Source: Ophioderma brevispina
Lineage: Eukaryota; Echinodermata; Ophiuroidea; Amphilepidida; Ophiodermatidae
Reading direction: 5' to 3'
NCBI GenBank assembly: GCA_023653785.1
Contig: JAMKCH010056532.1
Coordinates: 1-64,000, forward strand
Length of the DNA stretch: 64,000 nucleotides
Positions 9,728 to 20,905 of the stretch are shown here, piece by piece. Numbering within the stretch: position 1 is the first letter of the stretch; each line of letters opens with the position of its first letter. Made by a program: the position numbers and the translations under genes. A model generated the notes under the pieces. That model saw nothing but the letters and a program-made list of their open reading frames with translations, was not told the DNA's origin and did no database searches.

Positions 9728-11582
9728 GGCTGGAAAAACTGGGTAACTCGGCCGCCTGGCGGCCGGGAAATTCGGGAAGCTCGCGGAAAATTTGTAAGCT
9801 TACCCAAAAAAAAAAAAGGAAGAAAAGAAAAAAGGAAATTTGTAAGCTTACAACAATTTAATTGAAGAGAAAACTGTGAACAGAAAAGAAAATATTGTGA
9901 CAAAGACTTCATCGGGTGTGTTCAGTTGTTAATGTAAATAATCATAATAATGTCGATCTTTGAGATATAAATTAGTTCACTATTTGCCCACTAAAACTCC
10001 ACTATTGCGTGCGTATCGAGTAGAGTCGCTTGTCCTTTACCGATGTTCGGTAGATTTTTTGCTTACTTTTTTAATATCCATTCATTCATAAAAGTTTCAA
10101 GTGACAATTCGCGCGTGCGTAATCATCCATTACACCACACCATGAGGTTACTGCCGGTAAACATCTATGGGTTGTTACTTTGCAATGGAATATTAAGGCT
10201 TTTCACACTGAGCCGGTGATCGATCACTTCTGCGATCGATCGCCGTCTGTAGACTTCAAACCAGCCACCAATTTCATTATAATACTTTGCCAACTCTGAC
10301 ACACATATCGCTGGTGTGCTTCCTCGAATAACAGCACGCGTGCGTTCACTAAATGCACTTACTTACGTAAGAGTCTATTCGCCATTTTGAATTTCCTTAC
10401 GTTCGTTCAATTTCACGAGCGTAAAACTCACAATTTCTGTGCGAAAACAAACCAAAATGACAAGTCATATCACTTAAAAGATGACCATATACCTCAGTAT
10501 TAAAAAAGTCAACTACAACCACTGTCGTAAATACCTCAAAAAGAAGTATTTCGTATAAGCAGCAGCTCATTAAATCCTTCCTTTGGAAAGATTTTACATC
10601 GTAACCAGGGAACAACAATCAATGGGAATTGACTGTGGCTGTCTGCCGATTCCCGTAATCAGAATTTCACGTTCATTCATCACACTCCGCTAAGGGACAT
10701 AACAACGGTCCCATAATGCAGTGGGTACACAGCAACCAGGTATGCCATGTCCGATCACGTGACAGATGGCATACCAGATATCATATCAAATAAGTTTGCC
10801 GCTATCGTCCAATGGCAGCGCTCTGTGGCAGTCACCAATTTGCTGAGTCACTGTCAGGGGCCTGTCGTAACTAAGGCGTTATTGCGCATGCGTGTCTATT
10901 ATTCAGAAAACGGCTGCAATAGTCTTTAAAAACGGCGATCGATCGCAAAAGTCGATCGATCACCGGCTCAGTGTGAAAAGCCTTATTTTTAATCAAATCC
11001 TTCGCTATTTCAAAAAATAACATCCTGAATAGATGATTTAACGTTTCATTAACCCATTTCAAAATGTTATTTTTGTGGATGGCTAGGATTGATATAAAAA
11101 TACGGCGTTTACGTCGGATGAAATTCCATGTTATAATGGGCAAAGTGAAGTAAAGTCCGTCGACCCTTGGCCAGCTTGGCCTAGTTTGAGGCAAGAAGCG
11201 TGCGTGTCTTGACAGGTCCGTGCGATGCCACGGTGACTGACGGTCCGAAATGCTCAAGTTGCTATTATTAAGTTGTTGGGAAATCCCCAGCCACCTTGAT
11301 CTACTAGTAGGGGCACCAGCAATTAGGAATATGTGATACCCAAAATATCTTTGGCGCATGCGCAAATTTTTAGCTTCCACGTGCATGGGATTCCACAAGC
11401 TTATTGATAAGTGTGACAGTGAGGGAGGTACGTGAACCGATGAGCGAGCCTCGCAATCATTGTGTTTCGGAACAAAGTAAACAATAACATTGACAGACGA
11501 CCGAGACGAGCTGACATGACATGATACGCACGTGGTGAAAGAAATAGGCAAGAAACATTTTGTCTCATTATCATCATCGTTT
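9728..11582 (+). repeat. tandem duplication unit 2, left block
   Basis: This is the second copy of 551-1622, beginning just after TTCGCCAATTGTATCAACATTGATTCG of unit 1. It is longer only because a 788-bp transposon sits at 10196-10983. The segment 11270-11580 keeps the same order as 1310-1622. Frames read through it on the minus strand are not supported as genes, because the equivalent frames in unit 1 are broken by indels. Confidence 0.9.
10196..10983. mobile_element. 788-bp TIR transposon inserted in unit 2 only
   Basis: Terminal inverted repeats of about 51 bp start AGGCTTTTCACACTGAGCCG and continue into GTGATCGATC…GCGATCGATCGCCGT. The right arm differs by only a few bases. TA (10194-10195 and 10984-10985) flanks both ends, and unit 1 at about 1030 shows the unoccupied site. 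The interior has no transposase frame, so the element is non-autonomous. The TA duplication suggests Tc1/mariner. A TTAA reading (TTAA left, CTTA right) is not symmetrical and is less likely. Confidence 0.9.
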
Positions 11583-12623
11583 TGTAGTCGGTGAAATTAT
11601 GTGTTTAGGGCGGCATTTTGAAAAATCCATGTTCACGCATCATATCCACCATTTTGAATACAGTGCCCCCCCCCCGGGGTTCTTGATGTAATCGCATCTA
11701 TTTGTATAGGTCGAAGGGGTTATTGACGGCCGCAGATTTTACAATTATACCTTATAGGACCTCTGCCCGTTAATACACCTGCACACACAAGTAAATCTAG
11801 GCAATGCTTTTCATCATTACTGGTGGGCCAAAGTCAACCATTTTTTTGAAAGTTTTCGATAAACATTTTATTGCCTAGGTCTTTCCCCCTTGCCCTCTTT
11901 CGTTTAACACCTCGCTTGTAAAAGGCGTGCAGAAATGGCCGTGAGATAGAACGCCCGAAAAGACGCAACCCCCCCCAACCAAAAGGTTTGCAGTTTTGGA
12001 ATTTTCAATGGCCTTGCAGTGTACTCGTGGACACGAACACATGGACCATAATATATTGCAAGTAGGCTTTCTCGCTCATTTCAATCGGAAACCTCTTGTG
12101 TAAAATCATACCACTTATTCTTGCGTTGTACCACACACCACACTCTCATCTCAGGACTTTTGCATTCTTTTACAAGCTAGGTGTTAATTGAAAGAGCAAG
12201 ACATTGGCAACAAATGTATATTCGAAAACTTTCAATGGTCCTGACTTTGGCCAGCTGATCGCAAAACATGCGAGATACTTTTTTGTGCCAGGTGTAAGTT
12301 GCTTGTTTTTTTTTAAACACCATAGAGGAGGTTATGGTAATGAAATGTTCTGGCCTTGTCTTATTGCCGTCTAATTAGTGCATACTTTCCTATATATGCC
12401 CCCCGATAATACCCGAATGCATATTCAAATCGGGTAATAATGCCTGATCATATTTTGAGGTAAGCTTGCATTCGCGAATATAATTTCACACGCGAAACCA
12501 AAGGAAAGTGGTTAATGTTTCTATAACCATTGCCAATTTTATGCTCTCTTTCATTAAATTCCTCACAATATTTGTAAAAGTTTTGAAGGACTGTAACTCA
12601 AAACTTCACATATATTGACTTAA

Positions 12624-13140
12624 AGCGGCACTGCACATTTTCACAAATGTGAAATTTCTTCAATTTGCCTGTCAAATGCATTCTAGGCCATTGGAAGAAC
12701 AGAGATATATATTTTACACAAAAAATAACATACCCCCCAACAGATAGTGGACATGAGGATAAAGACATCATGGTAATTTTGTCGGCCAACTTTAAGTTTT
12801 CCATAACTTTAATCAACAAATGTGTATATTACATGAATATTTTTGACTCGACTCCTGATATTAACAACACAAAGGTTATAGACCGATCAAGCATTGTGCA
12901 TAGCGTGGGAACATTCATACAGGGTGCGTGTAGTGTGTTAATGCCATTTTCGTCGTCTGCTGAATTTTAGCGTCGCCAGCGACGGCGAAATTATAAAATC
13001 GTTCTGTTTACCCATATGGAAGCTGATTGGTCTAATCATTTCGGGTTGAGGGCTTTTGATATAAAAGCCTTACAACCATGGAAAAATATCGATTTTAAAA
13101 ATCTTGAGGGCGCACTTATTTTTCAAATTGCCATGGTCTC
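12624..13140. mobile_element. TTAA-flanked MITE (family K), copy 2
   Basis: This is the copy of 6986-7522 carried along in the tandem duplication. TTAA at 12620-12623 and 13141-13144 flanks the element. The left terminal repeat has lost part of the CACTGGCAC motif and the right end reads TTGCCATGGTCTC, so the termini are more degraded than in the other copies. Confidence 0.75.
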
Positions 13141-13485
13141 TTAAGTACTTTTTTTGCGCTCAGGTCTTCAATGTACTTATAAATGATTTATATGATGAAC
13201 TATGAACCCACATACCTATTACTCTGTTTTATCTGTCATTATTACATTTCCACTTGATGTCTGCGGTGTTTACAATTAAAAGACAAGGGGTATAATGAAC
13301 TGCTCGCTAGGATTCACTAAATGGGTATTTATAAACAGTTTCTGTTAACAGTTTTTTTTATAAACGTAATATCTCAAAAACGACGGCCGTGACCCACTAT
13401 GTGATTCAGATTTAGAATCAGCGCCAATGAAAATACCACCTTTTATGAAATTTTAAAAAAGAAATCCGGATATTTCGATCATGCT

Positions 13486-13708
13486 CCGCGGTACAGCCCG
13501 GTTATTCTGAGGGGGCAATTTCCGGTAGGTGCGACAAATGTCTTCCCGATTACAATAAATTTCCTGTCGCAGGCAAGACAGTCCGCAAAAGGGGCTGATT
13601 TAAAACATAAATATATGTAGTTTTTATTTCCCGATTTCGCCTCAAAAGAGTTTTCAGTTCAGAACGGGTCACTCTGCCCCTCTCTTCCCCCACCTGGCTA
13701 CGCCCCTG
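13486..13708. mobile_element. hAT-like MITE, duplicated copy (degraded)
   Basis: This is the unit 2 counterpart of 7866-8110. The right end still reads CCACCTGGCTACGCCCCTG. The left end is eroded to CCGCGGTACAGCCCGG, so the CAG start has been lost. The T/G-rich interior is shortened. Confidence 0.65.
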
Positions 13709-13766
13709 TCGAAGCGGCAGCACTGAACAATGAATGGAGATTGAGTTTTAAATCGTTCATACTTAC

Positions 13767-13840
13767 AATCAGACACAACACTCCATTTGTACACCACCCT
13801 ATTGTACAAAAGCACTTTATCAACGAAGTTGTGGATTCAT
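13767..13840 (-). CDS. candidate internal exon, unit 2 copy (unknown gene)
   Basis: This is the minus-strand counterpart of 8171-8241. The acceptor (TTTTTTCACAG) and donor (GTAAGTATG) are both retained. The exon is 74 nt, exactly one codon longer than the unit 1 copy, and is open in the same frame. It reads ESTTSLIKCFCTIGW followed by CTNGVLCLI. The motif KCFCT-x-GW is shared between copies, while flanking residues differ and the hydrophobic run is interrupted by Asn. Keeping the frame and both splice signals amid many 1-2 base indels suggests that the segment has been under constraint, or that both copies were coding until recently. The function is unknown. Confidence 0.38.
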
Positions 13841-15297
13841 CTGTGAAAAAAGAAATATATGAATTAATATATAGCAAGGGTGATTTAGTAATGGCTCTCC
13901 GCCAAAGAGACATGAGGACATTTCCAAAAGAAGCGCCCTCAAGTTATTTTGAACCCGGTTTTTGTTTGGTCATATTTTGAAATTCAGAATGCCAGTTTCC
14001 GTTTTATTGAAAAAACGATTTTTTAATATTCCGAAAAAAAAGTTCTGATTTTCTTTACTTTTTTCCTAAACAAATCGGAGAAAATCGGGAGAAAAATCAG
14101 AAAGAATCAGCGAAAATCGAAAAAAGTTTATAAGCTTACGGGAGTAACAGTACAAAATCCCTCCGGCGTGGAAAGTGCAACAACGCATATAGTTCCCTCT
14201 AAAGCTAGAATTTGAGCGTATTGGTTGTAGTTTTGTGTTGGCGGATATTTTTCCTATAGCGATTTTGCTTGTGGCATCATTCATGTTTGTATTTTTTTCA
14301 TATTAACTTATATAGCGGTCTCCCGCTCTAGTTGAGTGAACTGGCCGTCACTGAACATTAATCCTTCATAACGTTATTCTGATACTTTCCTACTGCGGTC
14401 CCAGTAATACGTATATCCTGTGTTCTCCTGTTTCGAATTGAAAAAAAAAAAAATTGGCGCAGCGTTTGAAAATTCTCAGTACTGGAATAATACATACCGA
14501 AAGCCTTTGTGGAAAGAGGATGCGGCCCCATAACGTAAATGTGTTGGCATCTGCTTACTGGCCGTAGAAACAGGGGGGAATCACGTAAAAATAGCCGGTT
14601 TTACCGTCACTTGATAACGCAGTTCTGTTCATTTGTAGATCGCAGCATTTTAAACCTTATTTTATCAATTTTCCTCTACAGTATAACTCAAAGCACTGTT
14701 ATTGTAAGGTATCGGGCTAATATCGTTGTAAAATCAGATGTTTTAGCTTCCCGTACATACAAAACCGTGCAAAATTCCTAAATTTGGGGCACTTAACGAC
14801 CGAAAATACATTTGTTTTCTTCCATCAGTCGTGACTTCTGGATATTGGTAGTTGTAATTTTAATCATGTTGATATAATGGGCCATATCTGGAACTTATAA
14901 GATTGGTTTTTACTTTCCAGGCTTTTTTAAGTTTTTGTAAAAATAGACTCACTTTAAAAATGGATTTTCTCCTAGTATAAGGGGAATAAATTCAACTCAT
15001 TTCAAAGACTATTTTTTTTTACTCTTAGATGTAGCGGGGTAAACAAAATCAATTAAACAGCCGTACCAAGGGTTACGTTTTTTTTTGTGTAAATAAATAT
15101 TGTCACAAAAATATGTTAAATGGATATATCATCTCTTGTTCTCCGTTAGACTAATAAATGTGACCTACAATCCTCAAATAAAATGTTTAAAAAAAATCAC
15201 TTCTTTCTATACTGTAAACGCTTCCCCGCACCCCCTTTAACATGTTGGAGGGAAACGTCAATTCTTGTTCAGTTCGCCAAATTGATCAACATTATTC

Positions 15298-16009
15298 GGG
15301 GGAGGGGGGGCAGGGTCGCCTGACTGTATCATTTACATCCTCCCATCAAAACCACTTACATCCGGAGGTTCATTCACATTCATCAACCACGGATTGGGAC
15401 TTCGAATAAATGCCTCGTTCGAAGAACTTTTTTCGATATTGTTAGTACATGAAAGTTTTTCAACAGAAAACACGCATACAGATCACAGCATAATCATTTT
15501 CAAGCGAGAATAATGAACTGGCACTGGGCCTCATCGCAGTACCAGTCATATCATTTTATTGTACAGTTCTCTCCGTCAAAGTATCTCTGTTCATTTAACA
15601 GTAATTTAATTAACCACATATTACAAATATAAAACTAAGGATTGCTTTGAGTATTTAAGGTACATTTGAGCGAGTAGAGAGCGCCAATAGTACTGTATAT
15701 CTTAACGGGAGCAATGTCATTTTTGTGACAAAAAAGTTTTCCATATGTAGCGATTGCGTGTTCACTTTTCCGTTTTTGTCAGCACCGAAGTACCCGACAA
15801 AAAAGATCAATGTCTCGCTAAGTTTTTCTATAGGTTCAGACCATTAACGATACTATCCAAAACAAACATAGTAACGGACCATCTGATGAAAAACCTGCAT
15901 CGACCCTTCGTTTTCCGGAGATCTTTTGAAATTTAGTTCATTTGCAGCATTTGCATGATAAACGTAATCTCTCGCGCAGTACTAATTTAGATATATCTTT
16001 CTAAGTCTG
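15298..16009. other. no recognised feature
   Basis: After a G-rich run at 15298-15312 this stretch is ordinary AT-rich sequence. One 60-residue frame (15754-15936) has no recognisable motif and weak codon character. I see nothing else in it. Confidence 0.4.
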
Positions 16010-16288
16010 TGACACAGACTGACACTTTCGGACCGCCGTATGTATTCCCGTATATATTATATTAATTATTTTTTCTCGACTTTTTTTTTAAATAATAAAA
16101 CTTCAATTTAATCCCGTATAAAAGTTTTCCGTGTCACTTTTTTTCTCAAAGTACTCCCCGTGGGTTAACCCGTAACCCGTAGTTCTCCTGTATTTTCCAC
16201 ATTTTTTCTAATAACTCCTCACCCTTCACCATATTATATATAAAGTTCTTCCCATCCTGTAGTTTATGCCCCCCGTCTCTAATCGCAA
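16010..16288 (+). repeat. fragment of Helitron-like family, CCCGTAT section
   Basis: The order TTCCCGTATA, TTTCTCG, ATTTAATCCCGTATAAA, TCTCAAAGTACTCCCCGTGG, TTTTCCACAT and AACTCCTCA is shared with 31490-31780. It is shared in reverse with about 33020-33260. The fragment ends where the CAACGCGTTG array begins. Confidence 0.75.
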
Positions 16289-17745
16289 GCCATAAAGGCA
16301 TAAACGTATTGCCGCAACGCGTTGCCGAGATAGTAGCAACGCGTTGCCAAAATTTTCACATGCGTTGCGGTGGTTGTCCATTAAAATAATCAATTGTCTG
16401 TGACGTTTTAAAAAAAGACCACCACCTGGTGGGCAACAAGTAGCTGGCAACGCGTTATGGAAACTCACAACGCGTTGCAAGCCTTCATTCACGGCTGGTC
16501 ATAACGTATTGCCGCAACGCGTTGGTGAAAGATCGCAACGCGTTTCAACATTTCGGCAACGCGTTGCCCGTTGCGTGCGGCTTCGGCCAATCAAAATCAT
16601 TCTGTGACGTATTTCAAAAAATAGATCCCCCACGCGTTGCGACAATCGTAATGACCCTAATGGCTTCAAACGCTTTGCATAGTCCTTCACAACGCGTTTG
16701 TAAACTCACAATGCGTTGTACACTTCACACGCGTTGTGGAAGCAAAGGGTCATACGTCTTGCCTCAACGTGTGTGGAGGTTTGCAACGCGTTGTGAAGGT
16801 CGCACCGTGTTTGTCAAGATTTTATATTTTTTTGAAATACGTCCCAAATATTCATGATTTGATGGGCCGCACCGCACGCGTTGCCGAAATGTCGCAACGC
16901 GTTGTAACTAAAACGCGTTGCGGCAATACGTTATGACCCTTATGCTTGTGGTCCTTTCGCAACGCGTTGTGAAGCTCGCAACGGTGTGTGAAGGTTTGCA
17001 AGCGTGCAAAAGTATCTGCAATGCGTTGTGGGGTCTATTTTTTGAAATATACGTCACAGAAATTCATGAATTTGATTGGCCTACCCCGCAACGCGTTGCC
17101 AAATGTCTCACAAAAAAAACGCTTTGCGGCATTACGTTATGGCCTTTATTGGCTTGCGGTTATGGCTTTTCACAACACACGCTGTACAGCCTTCACACGC
17201 GTTGTAACTTTCAACCACGCTTTTGAAGCAATAGGGTCATAAGTATTGCTGCAACCGTTTGTTAAGGTCTGCAACGCTGTTGTGACGCTCGCACGCATTG
17301 TGAAGTTTTTGCCACGCGTACAAAAGGTATCTAGCAAGCGTTGTGGGTCTATTTTTTTTAAATACGTCACAGAAATTTATGAATTTGATTTGGCTCCAAC
17401 CGCAACGGTTTGCCGAAATGTCCAACGCGTTGGCGGCAATACGTTATGCCGTTATGGCTTGGCGATATACTTTCACAACGCCACGACGCGGTACGCCTTC
17501 CAACGCGTTGTGAGCTTCACAACGCTTTGTGAAGGCAATAAGGGTCATAACTGGTATTGCCGCAACGCGTTGTGAAGGTCGCAACTCGTGTGAAGCTTCG
17601 CAGCGCGTTTGTGAATTATATTTTTGAAATACGTCAAAAAAATTCAAATTTGGATGCTGCAAACACGCAACGCCGTTGCTGAAATGTCGCAACGCGTTTT
17701 GGTGACTTTCTCACACGCGTTGCGGCAATAAGACATCACGGGTAG
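16289..17745. repeat. array of CAACGCGTTG palindromes with higher-order units
   Basis: About 1.45 kb contains twelve exact copies of the palindrome CAACGCGTTG by eye, plus many one- or two-base variants such as CACACGCGTTGTG and CAACGCTTTG. Longer units of roughly 220-310 bp recur. Each contains CGGCAATACGTTATG, a GTGAAGGT/GCAACG run, and a spacer TTTTTTGAAATACGTCACAG leading into AATTCATGAATTTGATTGG. The spacer is forward at about 16815, 17035, 17345 and 17610. It is inverted at about 16395 and 16595, so the first 350 bp run opposite to the rest. No ORF across it is credible. Confidence 0.9.
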
Positions 17746-18530
17746 TGTAACGTGTTCCCAAGTTTTAAAATAACAAACCAGACAACAGAAAAACAGCAAA
17801 AAAGCATAAGAACGCCCCATGATACAAGCGCCACAAAACAACCGTGAGTATATAACGAACACACTTCCCTTTGTTTTGAGACGCGTTTTGAACTAGTAAA
17901 AACCACTAGTTGGAGTATCGTTAACAATCACTAAACTCTAACTCGTACTACAAAACACCGCATGTATTTCACTGCCAAAGTATGTGCATTTCATGAGCAA
18001 GATTATTAAAGAAAACGGAAACGACAGTGTAGAAGTTTTCAAACAGTTCATTTGTTCCAAAATCAAGTGTATGTATTTTTAAAAATTGAAAATTAAAAAA
18101 AACGGTCTCACAGACCTACAGCCTTTATTTACAAATGAAAGTGGCAAAATTAGTATGATTTCTATCTATCCTCATGAGTTCCTTTGACTACTGCTACATT
18201 GAAAATAATTGACTTCATACAAAGAAAATGAATGTTTAAAACCGCATTCTTTTTTCATTTCACATACTGACAATCACTTACTGGCAATATAGTACAACAA
18301 CGAAATCGGTCTTAGTAGCAGCGTTGTAAGTGATATACAATTCTTATTTTGTACTTTTAGATATCTGTTTGTTTATCATTCAGTCCGGTTGTGGCCCCCC
18401 ATTCTTTCGGGATATGAACTTATGCTATTATCCAGTTCTGGTGGTCATTCTCTTTATTTGGTTTGTAGGCTACCGGTCACCCTGACCATTGAAATTTCAG
18501 TGCACGTGCTTTTGATTTATTCTATAACTA
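17746..18530. other. no recognised feature
   Basis: This is AT-rich sequence after the palindrome array, with A- and T-runs. I find no repeat partner, splice pair or open frame to support. Confidence 0.4.
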
Positions 18531-18760
18531 TCGGAGGACCCGCGCTTCGACGATCACGAAACTGAGCGATCATTGAAAAAGAAGCGATCACTGAATAGTG
18601 ATCACGGGGGGAAAAAGGGATGCACTAGGTGGGCGGCACCACTAAACGAAAAAGGGGAAAAAAGGGGAAGAAAGGGAAAAAGAAAAAAAAGGAAGAAGGG
18701 GGGCACTATAGGGGGGTGAGTATTCTCCGAGGCCGAAGGCCGAGGAGAATATTTCATCAC
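18531..18760. repeat. Helitron-like end fragment, purine tract and hairpin
   Basis: At 18531-18606 a degraded form of the CCCGCGCTTCG hairpin end is followed by three GCGATCA(C/T)TGA motifs typical of the family at 31224 and 33441. 18640-18712 is an almost pure purine G/A tract. 18722-18753 forms a stem-loop (TATTCTCC-…-AGGCCGAAGGCC-…-GGAGAATA). Confidence 0.55.
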
Positions 18761-20734
18761 AAATGTGCGAATCACGGCCATTAATTCGACTTACCATTTA
18801 GTTTGCTCATTCACAGATAATCCAACTCTGCTAAGCCGGACTAATGTAGTCCAGGTTGGTAGGAATGGTGTGAATAAAGAGTCTTTAAAACGCCATACTG
18901 GACAAACACCTTTTGTGATTTATTTTATGATGAAGATTATGTTCAATATGTCGCCTGTTCAGTCCCCGCATCAGCATTTCGTACATGCAGCACTTTCAAC
19001 ATGGCTAAAGGTGCGTGACGTTGAACACTGTTGTTGTCACAGTTTGACGCCTACAGGTGGATAGTCACATCCTGCACCATTTAACCATCTTAGTGACACT
19101 TACTCATCCATTCAACTTTTACACACTTCACCACTGTGATAGAGAGAGTGGATAATGCTAATGTATCAGGAAATTCTGAATCGCGCATTCATAATCGTCC
19201 TCTCAATTCCTGTATAATTACCTTCAAATCCTGCAATTTTGACTCCCAGTCAACACTTCTGTAATCTAAACATTTTAAGAACACAAGTTCCCGTATTCTT
19301 TTAGCTACCATTTTCTAAGCAAGGAAACATCAATATTAACCGTAGTAAAACTTACCGGTATATTTATTTTTTGTTTGCGGCCCTATAACCTGTTACGCCC
19401 GTTATACCAGAAAGAAAAGGAAAGAACGGGGACATGTTATCGACCATTTTTTTAATCCTATGCCAAGTAACCGGGTAGTGAGCGAGGAGGACCGGAAAAA
19501 AAAATATTCCCGTCCATGTTTTGATATCATTCGAGCAGAAAAAAGAAAAAAATCCTCTTAACCCATCAAATCCTGAAAATCCCCTTTGGGGATATTTTTT
19601 GATGACCGTTTAAAAGTCGACACTCTTTCAGTTTCGTGAGTACTTTAGAGGAAAATGCTTTGAGTATGCGGCTGCTGCGGAAATGCGCGACTTGGAGCGT
19701 AGCTTAAGCTAGGCATTGATGCGCGAGTGTCTTTAAACAAAATGGGTTGCGTAAGATCACTTGAGTGCTGCACAGGTTAAAACACTTTGCCCGGAAATGG
19801 GCTAGAAGGACCCAGATTGAATTCCAATTCATATTCATGAAAAGCTGCAGCGTGACCCTGAAAATCAGAAACTCAGTTGGCCTAAAAATGCGATTCATTT
19901 CAAAGTTTGATTTGATTGTACTGTTGACTCTCCTTAAAAATATACGTCACGCACCCCCCTGGACTTCCAATTTATTTTTTTTAGATGTTTTCGCACTTCT
20001 TTTCATTCGTTTCAAGAATATATATGCTAACCTTTGGCAAAATCTGCACACAAAACCCCAAAAGACAATGAAACCATATGGGCATCTCTACAAACTGATC
20101 GTGCTAAGTCCAAGATTGGGATCAAGTTCTATAGTCAACTTGTTCGCTAGTACTGAGCATGAGTAAGTCAGCGCTCGCTGTAAAGTTTTCTTAGTGAGAA
20201 GCGTGAAATCATCGGGCAGTTTCGGGTAAACGCCAAAGTTCGATTTTTCGTATAAATTCAACATTTTGTGAGTCTTGGAATTATATTTGATAAATCCGGA
20301 GGTAATCAGGGAACATAGTCAACCAACATGTTTTGGCGATATGTGTGAAATTGAGAGCAGGACAGCGCAGACGACATAGGAAACAGTTATGGATGTCTAT
20401 GGATTACGGCGGCATGCAGTGAAAGGCCAGTATAGGCGTTTCGTGTGTAGTTTGATCTGTGTAGTGAACTTCGATCTATAAAGTGCCGGCGGAAAATTCG
20501 ACCCCATTTACCCTGGCATTGTAAGATTGTCGGTTCGCAACTCATATACATCGATAGAGGAGACCCGTGCCCTACACCAAAAACGTCATGGAAAGGGTCC
20601 AGGACTACCGAGAGAAGAAGGTTAAAAAAAAAATAATAAAATAATTATAAAAAAATACAGATGATCAATGTAATTATGCATAAAGCAGCTATCGATTTTC
20701 CAAGGGTATTGTTCATAACTCCCATAGGTCCAGG
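18761..20734. other. no recognised feature
   Basis: Two frames of 99 and 133 codons (18765-19064 and 19765-20166) are the longest here. Neither shows a domain, a conserved motif or clear splice signals, and I do not call them. The remainder is AT-rich. Confidence 0.4.
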
Positions 20735-20905
20735 GGGGATACAAAAGCCCTCCGCCGCGGAAAGTGGCAACACCGCTAGTTCCTATAAAACCTAGAGTTT
20801 AAGCGTAATTTGTGTAACTTGTTGTGGCGGATATTTGTTCCTAGAAATTTGGTTGTTTTGATATCATTCAGGTGGATGCGTTCAAATTTAACTTACAACT
20901 TTTGA
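20735..20905 (+). repeat. dispersed copy of the 8550 repeat
   Basis: CCCTCCGCCGCGGAAAGTGG, CAACACCGCTAGTTCCTATAA, TTAAGCGTAATTTGTG, GGCGGATATTTGTTCC and a final ATCATTCA…TTTAACTTA match 8550-8710 and the unit 2 copy at about 14155-14310. The Helitron-like hairpin that follows those copies is absent here. Confidence 0.7.

Larger units (their letters stand above)
11583..15297 (+). repeat. tandem duplication unit 2, right block
   Basis: This is the second copy of 5941-9727, in the same order and orientation, ending at GATCAACATTATTCG before a poly-G run at 15300. It contains the second copies of the TTAA MITE, the hAT-like MITE, the exon-like segment and the collapsed hairpin. Small indels relative to unit 1 are scattered throughout. 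Confidence 0.92.

Noticed and set aside
10871..11551. 226-codon minus-strand open frame.
   Set aside because: It runs from the duplicated block into the inserted transposon, and the matching frame in unit 1 (1304-1618) is disrupted. It is a chance frame across a repeat border.
16226..17692. Many overlapping frames of 60-111 codons on both strands.
   Set aside because: They are generated by the CAACGCGTTG array, whose repeats lack stops in several frames.
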